DNA from: Nitrospirales bacterium
GTDB lineage: Bacteria; Nitrospirota; Nitrospiria; Nitrospirales; UBA8639
Direction of reading: 5' to 3'
NCBI GenBank assembly: GCA_012270585.1
Contig: JAAXIB010000050.1
Location: 1-36,627, forward strand
DNA: 36,627 bases
This document shows positions 16,798-24,838 of the stretch, one piece after another. Both the position numbers and the translations under genes were made by a program. Positions within the stretch are counted from its first letter, which is position 1; every line of letters starts with the position of its first letter. Under the pieces are notes generated by a model, which saw nothing but the letters and a program-made list of their open reading frames with translations, did not search any database and was not told the DNA's origin.

Positions 16798-17160
16798 TCA
16801 GGCTCCTTCGTCAAATCGAAGATCGTGCGCGTCCGCTAACAGCATGTAGGCTTCACCCCACTGGTTGGGACTTTCCAGGCTCCAGGCCTCCCGGATTCCC
16901 TCCTGTTTCAAGCGCACCCCCCACACTCCTCCAAACACCACGTACGCCGCCCCGCGTCCGGATTCTTCAACGGGCTGCACCATGGCTTGGCATTCCGGGC
17001 GGTCTTCATTATCGGTCCACCCCACGACGTCACACCATTCACCTCGCGAAGAACGTTCGTAACTCTTGACCTGTCGAAGGCGCTGCGCCGGACCTAATTC
17101 CTTGAACCGGAGAAAGACGGACGCCTCACAGTTGGGGTTTTCTTCCACCTCGATAAACAT
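16798..17160 (-). CDS. Hypothetical 120-residue protein
   Basis: No family is recognised. The protein is acidic, cytoplasmic-looking and without a signal peptide. It begins MFIEVEENPNCEASVFLRF and contains a Gly/Val/Trp-rich strand (YVVFGGVWGV) and aromatic residues typical of a small beta-rich domain. ATG 17160 has a good ribosome site, GAGGGA, about seven bases upstream on the minus strand, which supports a real gene. Confidence 0.65.
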   Translation of the reverse strand: MFIEVEENPNCEASVFLRFKELGPAQRLRQVKSYERSSRGEWCDVVGWTDNEDRPECQAMVQPVEESGRGAAYVVFGGVWGVRLKQEGIREAWSLESPNQWGEAYMLLADAHDLRFDEGA

Positions 17161-17216
17161 CGTCGTCCCTCTATTGACGGCTTTCGTTCACGGTTGCTAG
17201 ACTGAAGACACGGCCC

Positions 17217-17627
17217 ATGCAACCATCGCCCCCCACTTCGGTTGTCCCGGATGCTCCTCACGATTCGTCTCCGCAGGACGACGACTCACAAGGCCAATCG
17301 CTTCCCTTCCCGTGCCGGCGCCCCGTCCGGATGACCCTCTCTATCATACTGGGTGCCTTTGTCCTCTTCATGCTTGCCTGGGGATTTCTGCCCGGACTCC
17401 TGGACCCGACTTTTGAACGCCACATCCAGGACAAGGACGTTATCGTGGGCATGACGCGGGAGCAAGCCATTCAAGCTTGGGGATCACCATACCAAATGAA
17501 CGTCACCTATACCGACCGTGGCATTCGACGGGAAGAATGGGTCTATGAAGACTGGATTGACGCGGGATCCGTCAAGCACCGCTATCTGTATTTTGAAGAA
17601 GGCGTTCTGGTGGGAGGTTGGAAATAA
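17217..17627 (+). CDS. Membrane-anchored BamE/SmpA-like small protein
   Basis: The 136-residue protein has a proline- and serine-rich cytoplasmic N-terminus, one membrane segment (about 39-62) and a short extracytoplasmic domain with GMTREQAIQAWGSPYQ, a SmpA/BamE-like signature. This is followed by a strand pattern ending YLYFEEGVLVGGW. Proteins with this fold often sit near the outer-membrane assembly machinery, but this one is anchored by a helix rather than a lipid. The exact role is unknown. It shares the motif with the exported protein at 15968-16780. Confidence 0.72.
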   Translation: MQPSPPTSVVPDAPHDSSPQDDDSQGQSLPFPCRRPVRMTLSIILGAFVLFMLAWGFLPGLLDPTFERHIQDKDVIVGMTREQAIQAWGSPYQMNVTYTDRGIRREEWVYEDWIDAGSVKHRYLYFEEGVLVGGWK

Positions 17628-17653
17628 CCCCCGCCTTGCTTTCCCTTGATACC

Positions 17654-17944
17654 CTAAGGGGTTTCCGTAATCTGAACCCGCCGCTCCCGCTCATCCCCCC
17701 CACTGACCACAAGTACCCGCTTCCACTCACGAATCTGATAGATAGCCCAAGCGTTTGGCTGTCCTTGAAAAAACGCTTGCGAATCTTCTCCCTTGGCGCT
17801 CAGATAGGTCGGCTCCGTAAACCCTTCATCTAGGACATAATCCATCAGGTTTTCGGTTGTCACCCCTTTCCCACGTAAGGCAACGTGCGACAAAAAGGTC
17901 AGGATTTCGTCCGGATCCGCCAGCGAGACTGGATCAAAAGCCAT
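17654..17944 (-). CDS. Hypothetical 96-residue protein
   Basis: No family is recognised. It is a small soluble protein starting MAFDPVSLADPDEILTFL, ending with a basic/acidic strand (RVLVVSGGDERERRVQI). A GAGGG ribosome site precedes ATG 17944 on the minus strand. It is convergent with the membrane protein gene at 17217-17627. No signal peptide or membrane segment is present. Confidence 0.6.
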   Translation of the reverse strand: MAFDPVSLADPDEILTFLSHVALRGKGVTTENLMDYVLDEGFTEPTYLSAKGEDSQAFFQGQPNAWAIYQIREWKRVLVVSGGDERERRVQITETP

Positions 17945-18104
17945 GTTGTTTTTCCCTCAGTTATGGTATGGTGTCGGAAACGGCATTGTAGGGTGACAAA
18001 AACGAGAAATGCAAACAGGAGCGTCACACGCTTCTTCACTCGTGTGCCGATAACGTTCAAACTACACCTCCATTCCATCAGAGATCAATCCTCTATCCCG
18101 CTCC

Positions 18105-18854
18105 ATGATGTGGAAGCTTTCGGCTGAACAATTCCGCGACCGAATTTTCGACATTCTTGGCCGTAAGCAGCATTGGTCGACAGCCCACTTCAACGGAAGC
18201 GCCGTCACCAAAGCGCAACTGAACGTTCATTTCCGTCAGGAATACGCGGTCTATCTCCGAGATTTTGCCGTCCTCCTTGCGAGGATCTTCGGGAAAAATC
18301 CCCCGTGGCAAATTCGCCGTCACTTGGCCGCGACGATTTATGAAGAAGAAACCGGTGGGCTTTCGTTGGGCAAACCACACCAGGAACTTTTCCTTCAAAT
18401 GATGATGGGCCTGGGGTACAAGCGGGCTGAATTTCGGGACGTCGAGTTACTCTCAAGAAGTTATGCGTATCGGGAGTGGCTTGATGAAATCTGCGATCGG
18501 GAAGACTGGATCGTGGGCGCGGCGGTCCTCACCATATTTGTGGAAGGCTCCGTCCACGACCGGGAAGAGGTCATGAATCAGAAAAAACCAAAACCCAAAG
18601 TGGACGTTGAAGATATCGTGAGAAAACATCCTCTCGTGGTCTACCACGGGCTCTCTCCGGAACATTTGGACCTCGTGCGAGCAAGAGAGATGATCGAACC
18701 CTGCAACCGATCCGTTGTCTATGACCTTATCGTCAAAGAAGCCGCCGAATCCAACACCAAAGCCTTAATCCTGGAAAAATTGGAAACCGGGTTGAACGTC
18801 TGGCTCCAATACCGCGACGGCATTGCCCGCTCCTGCGGACTCAGGCAGCCGTAA
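18105..18854 (+). CDS. Iron-containing redox enzyme of the heme-oxygenase-like (TenA/PqqC/CADD) fold
   Basis: This 249-residue helical protein resembles the diiron heme-oxygenase-like oxidase superfamily that includes TenA, PqqC and CADD. Candidate metal ligands are Glu80-82 in YEEETGG, His92 in GKPHQELF, Glu147 in FVEGS, and His181/His187/Asp189 in YHGLSPEHLD. CADD-type members make p-aminobenzoate for folate from their own tyrosine; I see no tyrosine near residue 27, the position reported for CADD, so that reaction should not be assumed. No folate gene is adjacent. ATG 18105 is followed immediately by ATG 18108, and no good ribosome site is visible before either. Confidence 0.72.
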   Translation: MMWKLSAEQFRDRIFDILGRKQHWSTAHFNGSAVTKAQLNVHFRQEYAVYLRDFAVLLARIFGKNPPWQIRRHLAATIYEEETGGLSLGKPHQELFLQMMMGLGYKRAEFRDVELLSRSYAYREWLDEICDREDWIVGAAVLTIFVEGSVHDREEVMNQKKPKPKVDVEDIVRKHPLVVYHGLSPEHLDLVRAREMIEPCNRSVVYDLIVKEAAESNTKALILEKLETGLNVWLQYRDGIARSCGLRQP

Positions 18855-18934
18855 CGCCTTGATACGAAAATAGACCGAATCTGTCATTGGCATGAAAATA
18901 GCCAACGACACCCGAATCGGTCATTCCCGATTCC

Positions 18935-18958
18935 CCCTCTCCCCATCGTGGGAGAGGG
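18935..18958. repeat. Inverted repeat of a C/G-rich intergenic family
   Basis: CCCTCTCCC (18935-18943) and GGGAGAGGG (18950-18958) enclose a six-base loop, followed by CTGGGGTGAGGGGG. The reverse complement of the flank matches CCCCCTCACC at 28612-28621. This is a widespread type of intergenic repeat. Confidence 0.7.
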
Positions 18959-19042
18959 CTGGGGTGAGGGGGAAAAAGCCAGAAGACTCTGGATCCTCGA
19001 TTAAAAATGTCGAGGATGACAGAAAGAGACAAGATATGTGTG

Positions 19043-19402
19043 TCACCGCACGAGGAGAAAATGCAGAGCGGCATCTCCGAGAATCGCCGCCCACGCCGTG
19101 ACGTTTAACGCAACAAGAAACCGCTGCTGTTTTCCCCAACCTCGAGCGATTGCCCACACGATCAGGATTTGGGTCAAAATCGAAAAAGGCCGGTGCACGT
19201 GCGCCGACATTCCGCCACCTTCACTGGCAATCGCCGTGACGGCCGCCAATCCATAACAGGTGAGGGCTCCCGCTTGAATCCCGATCGTGGTCCGATCCAT
19301 TCTCCAACGAACGACCACCACCAAGGCCGTTGTCAAACACACGACCACCACTAACAAGAGCAAGGGGAACAGGGGCCATAACGTTTTTGCACTCAGTTCC
19401 AC
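19043..19402 (-). CDS. Small integral membrane protein
   Basis: No family is recognised for this 119-residue protein. Three to four hydrophobic helices are visible: about 8-32 (LWPLFPLLLLVVVVCL), around 41-60, around 72-88 (ILTQILIVWAIA) and near 95-115. The start is GTG 19402, which has a good AAGGAGAAAAC leader. It ends near a repeat-rich gap and is divergent from the lipoprotein gene. No catalytic residues are apparent. Confidence 0.65.
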   Translation of the reverse strand: MELSAKTLWPLFPLLLLVVVVCLTTALVVVVRWRMDRTTIGIQAGALTCYGLAAVTAIASEGGGMSAHVHRPFSILTQILIVWAIARGWGKQQRFLVALNVTAWAAILGDAALHFLLVR

Positions 19403-19466
19403 GTTTTCTCCTTCAACCGGGAGCGTTGGATTATGTTGCGCTCACCAGACCTACGGAGATCCTATT

Positions 19467-19487
19467 CCCCTCCTTTGTAAGGAGGGG
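19467..19487. repeat. Pyrimidine-rich intergenic hairpin, copy 2
   Basis: Perfect arms CCCCTCCTT (19467-19475) and AAGGAGGGG (19479-19487) enclose TGT. It is a longer relative of 15822-15836. A degenerate piece of the REP-like palindrome (TTATGTTGCGCTCACCAGAC) precedes it at 19433-19452. Confidence 0.65.
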
Positions 19488-19586
19488 GAGGGATCTCGCG
19501 ATAACCCGTTCCGCACTCCCAAAATGGGCCATACAGGGGCGTTCCAACCTTCTCGAATTTTTGATATGGTAGGAATCCTGACTGCC

Positions 19587-20423
19587 ATGAATACCTTTCC
19601 ACGAATTTTGCCAATTGCTTTTCTGGGGATGTTGTTCCTCAGTGGATGTGTAGGAACCCCTCAAATCGAGACCTCCATTTATGAGGGCACTGAAGGCTCC
19701 GTCGTGCTGAGAACCGTCTCGGACGCCTCGTACCGCCCCTCCCATCCGGCCGACGTCCCGGTCGAAACCTTTAAAAAAGTCTTAACCGGCCTCCACTATC
19801 GACGGTCACCAGGCAGGTGGCTTCAACGACTTTTGGACAGCGGAGCAACATCGTCCTCCCTGCTTTCCCCCGCTCAAGTCGCGTTTTGGGCACCTCACCT
19901 ACGGCAAGCCTTTCTGCAAGTGACGGCTGAAGAACGGGTCTTCATGCGTCTCCCCTTACAGTCAACATCGGAGTTTCAAAACCTGACCGGTATGATGTCC
20001 TTCGAGCAGAACGACCTGCATATGGCCCTTACTTTATCCGGTCTATCGGGCCGGGGCCCTCAATCCAAAACCAAACCTAAGTCTCCCAACGCCATGGGCG
20101 TCACAAAGCCCACCATGACGTTTCTGCCCAAGAGCGCCGTCAAAACGTCCTGGGATCAGGGAAAGGGCACGAACCTCACCATTGATATGGCCTTGCTCAC
20201 CACGCTTGAGAGACCGGGTTCAAAGGATGGCAAACCCTCGTCTTTCGACGCCACCCCACGCCACGTTGCACCGCCAGTCATTCCTTTAGATCGTCCCGTT
20301 CCTCGATTGAAATCCTCTCCCCCATCAGACTCTCTCCTGGAAGAAATTCGGTCCTTGCGGCGTGAATTGTCCAGGCAGCAACAAGAAATAGAACGCTTGA
20401 AGAAGCGACAGGAATCTCCTTAA
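19587..20423 (+). CDS. Lipoprotein with C-terminal coiled coil
   Basis: The 278-residue product has a lipoprotein signal: a hydrophobic stretch after MNTFPR and the lipobox LSGC, with Cys21 as the lipidation site. The body has no recognised domain. The C-terminus (from about LLEEIRSLRREL) is a charged heptad-like coiled coil ending in KKRQESP, and the central part is Pro/Lys/Ser-rich, as in periplasm-spanning linkers. ATG 19587 has AGGAA about 11 bases upstream; ATG 19566 is an alternative that adds seven residues. The stop codon overlaps the convergent exonuclease gene by four bases. Its role is unknown. Confidence 0.75.
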   Translation: MNTFPRILPIAFLGMLFLSGCVGTPQIETSIYEGTEGSVVLRTVSDASYRPSHPADVPVETFKKVLTGLHYRRSPGRWLQRLLDSGATSSSLLSPAQVAFWAPHLRQAFLQVTAEERVFMRLPLQSTSEFQNLTGMMSFEQNDLHMALTLSGLSGRGPQSKTKPKSPNAMGVTKPTMTFLPKSAVKTSWDQGKGTNLTIDMALLTTLERPGSKDGKPSSFDATPRHVAPPVIPLDRPVPRLKSSPPSDSLLEEIRSLRRELSRQQQEIERLKKRQESP

Positions 20424-21136
20424 TTCACCTCGATCAGTTCAGGATTCTTGAGGATCACGTCACTGCCGAGCGGGGCACGAAACGTCATCCGTTGGTAACA
20501 GGCATAGGTGACATACGTGTCGCGCAGACAATATTCGGCTATCTCCCGTTTTTGTCCTTGGGCCCACCTTTCAGCCACTTGCTTGCCGCTTCCGGATTTG
20601 GTTTCGACCTGCAACACACGGGCCAATACGTCCAATTTGACCCATCCCCGCGTATCCCAGTTGCTCCACACGGCCATCACGTCATAGACCGGGTCCGTCC
20701 GAAATCTGGCCAAACTGATCTCCATCGACGGTTTGACGCGGTGAATGATCGAACGCTTTTTGAGAAAGGGTAGATCAAAGCCCAATCCATTATACGTAAT
20801 GAACAGGGAGGGCCGCAGTTTCCCCAGGCGAGCCCAGAACCGGCGAAGGAGTTCCTGCTCATGCGTGCCATACCAACCCACCGCACCGTGGTACTGCATG
20901 GCATCGGAGAATACCAGGAGTCCAATGCATACGATCCGGCTGAATGTTCCGTCAAACGCCGACTGCTCATATTTTTCATCCTCTTTCTTCCTTTGCTCCC
21001 GAACCTCGTCCTGAGTGAATAAATCACCCTCGTCACCCCCTTCGCAGGATTCAAGGGCAACCGAATCGATCCCAACCAAACGCGCCCATTCTTCCCTGGG
21101 CGCTTGAATGGTTTCAATGTCAAGCACGACCTTCAT
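20420..21136 (-). CDS. 3'-5' exonuclease of the PolB-exonuclease type
   Basis: This 238-residue protein matches stand-alone exonucleases related to the proofreading domain of family B DNA polymerases. The ExoI motif is LDIET (Asp6, Glu8), ExoII is TYNGLGFDLPFL with Asp121, and ExoIII is YCLRDT with Asp206. These acidic residues would hold two metal ions for hydrolysis of single-stranded DNA 3' ends. ATG 21136 is preferred over TTG 21145 because DIE lies close to the N-terminus in this family. It is third in a minus-strand group after mutY and the nudix gene, fitting a role in DNA repair. Confidence 0.85.
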   Translation of the reverse strand: MKVVLDIETIQAPREEWARLVGIDSVALESCEGGDEGDLFTQDEVREQRKKEDEKYEQSAFDGTFSRIVCIGLLVFSDAMQYHGAVGWYGTHEQELLRRFWARLGKLRPSLFITYNGLGFDLPFLKKRSIIHRVKPSMEISLARFRTDPVYDVMAVWSNWDTRGWVKLDVLARVLQVETKSGSGKQVAERWAQGQKREIAEYCLRDTYVTYACYQRMTFRAPLGSDVILKNPELIEVN

Positions 21137-21164
21137 GGACTGCAAACCGGATGCTATGCCTCCC

Positions 21165-21587
21165 TCACGCGTCCCGGCTCCCGGCCAGTTTCATCAGGTG
21201 AGCCACGACCGGCCCATCGGCGGGCGGGAATGCATACTCGGCCAACTCCTCGGGCTTCACCCATCGGAAGTCCACACAACCCAATGGTTGCGGGTCTCCC
21301 TGGGAAAGGGAACACGTGAAAAAGTGCAATTCCACGCTCTTGTCGGGATAGTCATAGTGCGTAATCGTCAACGGTCTCGGCGCCGTTATTTCAATGCCCA
21401 CTTCTTCGAACACCTCACGGCGGGCACATGCTTCGAACGTTTCATCCGCTTCGCGCTTCCCTCCGGGAAACTCCCAATAGCCTGCCAAATGAACGCCGAC
21501 TTCCCGGCACGTGATCAAATACCGTCCCCGGTATTCAATCACGGCAGCCGCGACTTGGAGAACCTTCTTCTCCGTCATATCCGACAA
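21165..21587 (-). CDS. NUDIX hydrolase (MutT-like)
   Basis: The 140-residue protein contains a complete Nudix box from Gly43 to Ile65 (GKREADETF followed by REVFEEVGI), preceded by WEFPGG, the pattern of MutT-like 8-oxo-dGTP diphosphatases. It hydrolyses a nucleoside diphosphate linked to another group; oxidised dGTP is the likeliest substrate given its neighbour. It starts two bases after the mutY stop, so the two are translationally linked. The pair would clean the nucleotide pool and repair A:8-oxoG pairs. Other Nudix substrates cannot be excluded from sequence alone. Confidence 0.88.
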   Translation of the reverse strand: MSDMTEKKVLQVAAAVIEYRGRYLITCREVGVHLAGYWEFPGGKREADETFEACARREVFEEVGIEITAPRPLTITHYDYPDKSVELHFFTCSLSQGDPQPLGCVDFRWVKPEELAEYAFPPADGPVVAHLMKLAGSRDA

Positions 21588-21589
21588 AA

Positions 21590-22300
21590 CTATTTCGTCT
21601 CCACGGGATACGCCTTACAAAATTCTCGCATCGGGCAATACAGGCAGTAAGGATTGCGCGCGGTACACAACACCGCACCGAAATCCATAACGGCTTGGTT
21701 AAAGTCATATCCCCTGCCTTTGGGGATCAGGGCTTCCGACAAGACCCAGAGTTTCGATTTTTGCGTTTTCGGAGCACCCTTTCCCATAAAGACTCGATGG
21801 AGCACCCGCATCACGTTCGTATCGAGAATCGGGGCATCTTCACGGAAGGCAAAGGCCCGAACCGCCCCGGCGGTGTACCGGCCAATCCCTTTCATCGCCT
21901 GCAATTGTTCGGCCTCTCGCGGAATCTTTCCCCCGTAGTGGGCCACGGCTTCACACGCAATGCTATGGAGACGGTAAGGACGAACGTTATATCCAAGCGG
22001 GTACCATGTCTCGCGGACGTCGTCCGGTTGGGCCGCGGCCAAATCCTTGAGCGTGGGATACTTTTCCAGGAACTCGTGATACTTGGGAATAACCCGATCG
22101 ACCTGTGTTTGCTGAAGCATCACTTCCGAGACAAGAATTCTGTACGGGTCCACGGTACGCCGCCAGGGCAGATCGCGTCCATATTCGTCGTACCATTTCA
22201 GCAACCGAATTTGGAAACGGCGTTTTGTGCCCCGATCAAGCTTGGTTGGGGAAGACGGAATCGATTTGGATTTCTTAGAAGTCTTGGCTGGACGCGTCAT
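21590..22300 (-). CDS. mutY: A/G-specific adenine glycosylase (MutY), short form
   Basis: MutY removes adenine mispaired with 8-oxoguanine. The 236-residue product has the HhH-GPD core: Glu59 in SEVMLQQTQ, the helix-hairpin-helix MKGIGRYTAGA, catalytic Asp160 in DTNVMRVL, and four iron-sulfur cysteines (212, 219, 222, 228; C-x6-C-x2-C-x5-C). It ends right after the cluster, so the C-terminal MutT-like domain of typical MutY (about 350 residues) is missing. That form also fits related mismatch glycosylases such as the thermophile MIG type. ATG 22300 is preferred; GTG 22360 would add an unlikely 20-residue tail. The following gene encodes a separate Nudix protein. Confidence 0.88.
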   Translation of the reverse strand: MTRPAKTSKKSKSIPSSPTKLDRGTKRRFQIRLLKWYDEYGRDLPWRRTVDPYRILVSEVMLQQTQVDRVIPKYHEFLEKYPTLKDLAAAQPDDVRETWYPLGYNVRPYRLHSIACEAVAHYGGKIPREAEQLQAMKGIGRYTAGAVRAFAFREDAPILDTNVMRVLHRVFMGKGAPKTQKSKLWVLSEALIPKGRGYDFNQAVMDFGAVLCTARNPYCLYCPMREFCKAYPVETK

Positions 22301-22410
22301 GGGCTGTACCGGATTGTAGGTAGGGAAGCAGGCCCAATGCAAGCGGGAATGTCGTGGCACGTCCCCAGACCTCCGGGGCTCTTATTTTCCTCCTTTCACA
22401 ACGCCTCGTC

Positions 22411-23169
22411 TTACTCGATGAGAAGACTCAAACACGTGGGGCCCGCCTCGGCCTTTGAAAACTCGCCCAGTTCAACGCATGTGGTGACATACCCTCGCGC
22501 CTCGATCAGATCGCGCGTCAATGGAGAAGACGCTTGAATCAGCGCCCCCCCGGGCAAACGCAAAACGTTCGCTCCAAACGGCTCCTCGGGCGGAACGTGT
22601 AACAACCGGAACGACCCCAAGGCATCCGAATCAAGCCAGGCAGGATTCACCAACAACGTCTCATCATCGAGGGACGTGCACGCCGTCTTCAGATGGAGGC
22701 ATGCCTTCACCTCGATGGGCCTCACTCCGTATCCCAAAGATTCCACTATCGCCCTGAGGGCATCCACACCCGCACGATTCGTTCTTGTCGATACTCCGAC
22801 GTACAACCTTTTTCCCATGAGCAATACGTCTCCGCCTTCAATCGTTGCAGGCGGCGATATCTTCACGAGGCGACGATGCCGGGCAAGAATGTCAACCAGC
22901 AACGCGGGTTCGCCTTGCCGCGACGGCGTCCCCATCGACGTCACTACCGCCAGTTCATCCAGGATAATGGCGTTATCCTCGATAAAGACACTATCGGGAA
23001 ACGCTTCTTCAGGTGCAAGGACTTCAACCGACACACCCATTTGCCGCAGGGTCCGGCAATACGCTTCATGTTGCCGGCGCGCCAGATGAAGGTCGATCCT
23101 TTCTCGCGGAACGTACTCGACTTCACAATTTACAAGTGAAAACGCAGGCTGGCGGGTGAGGGCAATCAT
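22411..23169 (-). CDS. Dimethylarginine dimethylaminohydrolase-like amidinohydrolase
   Basis: The 252-residue protein has the pentein fold motifs of DDAH and arginine-deiminase-like enzymes: FIEDNAI (62-68), EGGDV (111-115), His159 in LHLKTACT and the nucleophile Cys246 in GPTCLSLL. DDAH converts dimethylarginine to citrulline and dimethylamine. Bacterial members also act on other guanidino compounds, so the substrate is not certain. The length matches the family (about 250). ATG 23169 is the first start. It is transcribed away from the HAD gene and separated from mutY by 110 bases. Confidence 0.88.
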   Translation of the reverse strand: MIALTRQPAFSLVNCEVEYVPRERIDLHLARRQHEAYCRTLRQMGVSVEVLAPEEAFPDSVFIEDNAIILDELAVVTSMGTPSRQGEPALLVDILARHRRLVKISPPATIEGGDVLLMGKRLYVGVSTRTNRAGVDALRAIVESLGYGVRPIEVKACLHLKTACTSLDDETLLVNPAWLDSDALGSFRLLHVPPEEPFGANVLRLPGGALIQASSPLTRDLIEARGYVTTCVELGEFSKAEAGPTCLSLLIE

Positions 23170-23333
23170 CGCCTCTCCCCGTTCACGGGATATCGAGGCC
23201 GCTCATCTTTACACCGTATTAATACTCGTTTCATGCCAACGTAATAATCCGGATCTACGATTAGAATAAGAACCTTAGGTATTTGTTGCAGAAAATTTTT
23301 CCGATTGTTTCCGGAAGAGGCGTCACGATTGCC

Positions 23334-24812
23334 ATGATGGTCAAAGAAAAAAATTGGATGAAAAAACTCTCCTTGCATTACGAAAAAACAAGGAGTCTCC
23401 ATCCTGCCGATCAACTAATGGTCATCTTCGATATCGACGGGACTATTTTGGATATGCGGTACATGATTGTGTACGTTCTCAAGTCTTTCGACCGTCGGCA
23501 TTCCACCGGGTTTTTCAACACGTTGACGGTTTCGGACGTCAAGGTGCACGAAAACCTGATAGACTCATTAGTCGGGACCTTCGTTCCTTCCCAAAAGCAG
23601 AGGGAAGAAGTGATCAACTGGTACGTCACCTATCGCTGGTCCTCCGATTCCATCCTGGAATCGCACCGTCCCTTTGAAGGCGTGATGGAGGTTATCCGGT
23701 GGTTCCAGATGCAACCGAATACCTCGGTGGGCCTCAATACCGGACGACCCGAACACCTGCGAGCCGATACCCTTCGTTCCCTGAACGCGTTAGGCAAGGA
23801 ATACAAGGTCACTTTTTCGAATGATCTGCTTTACATGAACCCTCATGGCTGGGAAAAGCACGTCAGTGTTTCCAAGGCGGAAGGGATCCGGGATTTTCAA
23901 CGAAAAGGGTATAGGATATTCGGATACATCGATAACGAGCCGGAAAATCTTCTGGTCGTCTCTGAACAGGATCTCCATCAAGAAATTCTCCTGCTCCATG
24001 CCAATACCATCTTTGAGTCCAAGCGTAAACAGTTGCCCTCCCATTCGGTGAGAGGCAAAAAATATGATCTCACGGAGCTGATTCCTGAACGTACCCTGCC
24101 CCGACACGTCCAGTTTGTCTGGCATGGGGTGAACGACAAGGCGAACTTACGGCAATTCGCCACGTCCAACGTCCAATGGGCTGAACTCGACGTGCGTCTT
24201 GATCCGATGAGAGAGCACGTCATCCTCCGCCATGATTCCTTTACCGAAACGCCTGCAGTTGAAGGTGAGGAGTTCATGCTTTTGGACGATGCCTTGGACA
24301 CACTTCAGCAACTGGGCAAATCCATCAAACTCGATCTCAAAGAAAACGTCGTCCTCCTGGAAAAGGTACTCGTCCTGCTGAGCCTTCACAAGGTTGAGAG
24401 TAGGGACCTATGGTTCAATGGAAACGTGGACGTGCTGCAAAAAGAAGGGTTTGCTGAATTGTTTGCGGTTTATCCCGAGGCCATCATCCAATGCCCCATA
24501 GACTTTCTCGCCCCCATGATCATCAGGCTTCCTGAAAAGACCCGGGAGACCCTCGAGCTGTTTTGCGAATGGGGCATCAACCGCTTCTCGCTGGGCTGGA
24601 AAACGCCGGGCATGGTCGGCCTGTTGAATCAGCTCGATCAATGGGATTTCGACATGAATATTTACAACGTGCCTGACCTGGAATCATTCTTAAGAGCCGT
24701 GCTTCTCCAACCCACATCCATCACGTCCGACTTCAATTTTCCGAAATGGCACTATTTCGGCCGAGGATCGGGAGAGAACCGGAAGCATTACGAGTATTTG
24801 ATGCGCTCCTGA
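23334..24812 (+). CDS. Two-domain protein: HAD hydrolase fused to a glycerophosphodiester phosphodiesterase-like domain
   Basis: The 492-residue protein starts with a HAD phosphatase domain (about 30-230), with the nucleophile motif DIDGT at 33-37, LNTGRPE at 134-140 and IDNEPEN near 199-205. From about 258 it has a PLC-like barrel resembling GDPD or Menorin/FAM151 proteins: WHGVND (263-268), AELDVR (283-288), LRHDS (298-302) and KLDLKEN. No signal peptide is seen. One function may be to release and dephosphorylate a phosphodiester. ATG 23334 follows GGAAGAGG at about 13 bases. The downstream minus-strand genes encode a methyltransferase and inositol phosphate synthase, so a link to inositol metabolism is possible but unproven. 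Confidence 0.78.
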   Translation: MMVKEKNWMKKLSLHYEKTRSLHPADQLMVIFDIDGTILDMRYMIVYVLKSFDRRHSTGFFNTLTVSDVKVHENLIDSLVGTFVPSQKQREEVINWYVTYRWSSDSILESHRPFEGVMEVIRWFQMQPNTSVGLNTGRPEHLRADTLRSLNALGKEYKVTFSNDLLYMNPHGWEKHVSVSKAEGIRDFQRKGYRIFGYIDNEPENLLVVSEQDLHQEILLLHANTIFESKRKQLPSHSVRGKKYDLTELIPERTLPRHVQFVWHGVNDKANLRQFATSNVQWAELDVRLDPMREHVILRHDSFTETPAVEGEEFMLLDDALDTLQQLGKSIKLDLKENVVLLEKVLVLLSLHKVESRDLWFNGNVDVLQKEGFAELFAVYPEAIIQCPIDFLAPMIIRLPEKTRETLELFCEWGINRFSLGWKTPGMVGLLNQLDQWDFDMNIYNVPDLESFLRAVLLQPTSITSDFNFPKWHYFGRGSGENRKHYEYLMRS

Positions 24813-24838
24813 TTCATTCACGGCCCTTTACCTGAAGA

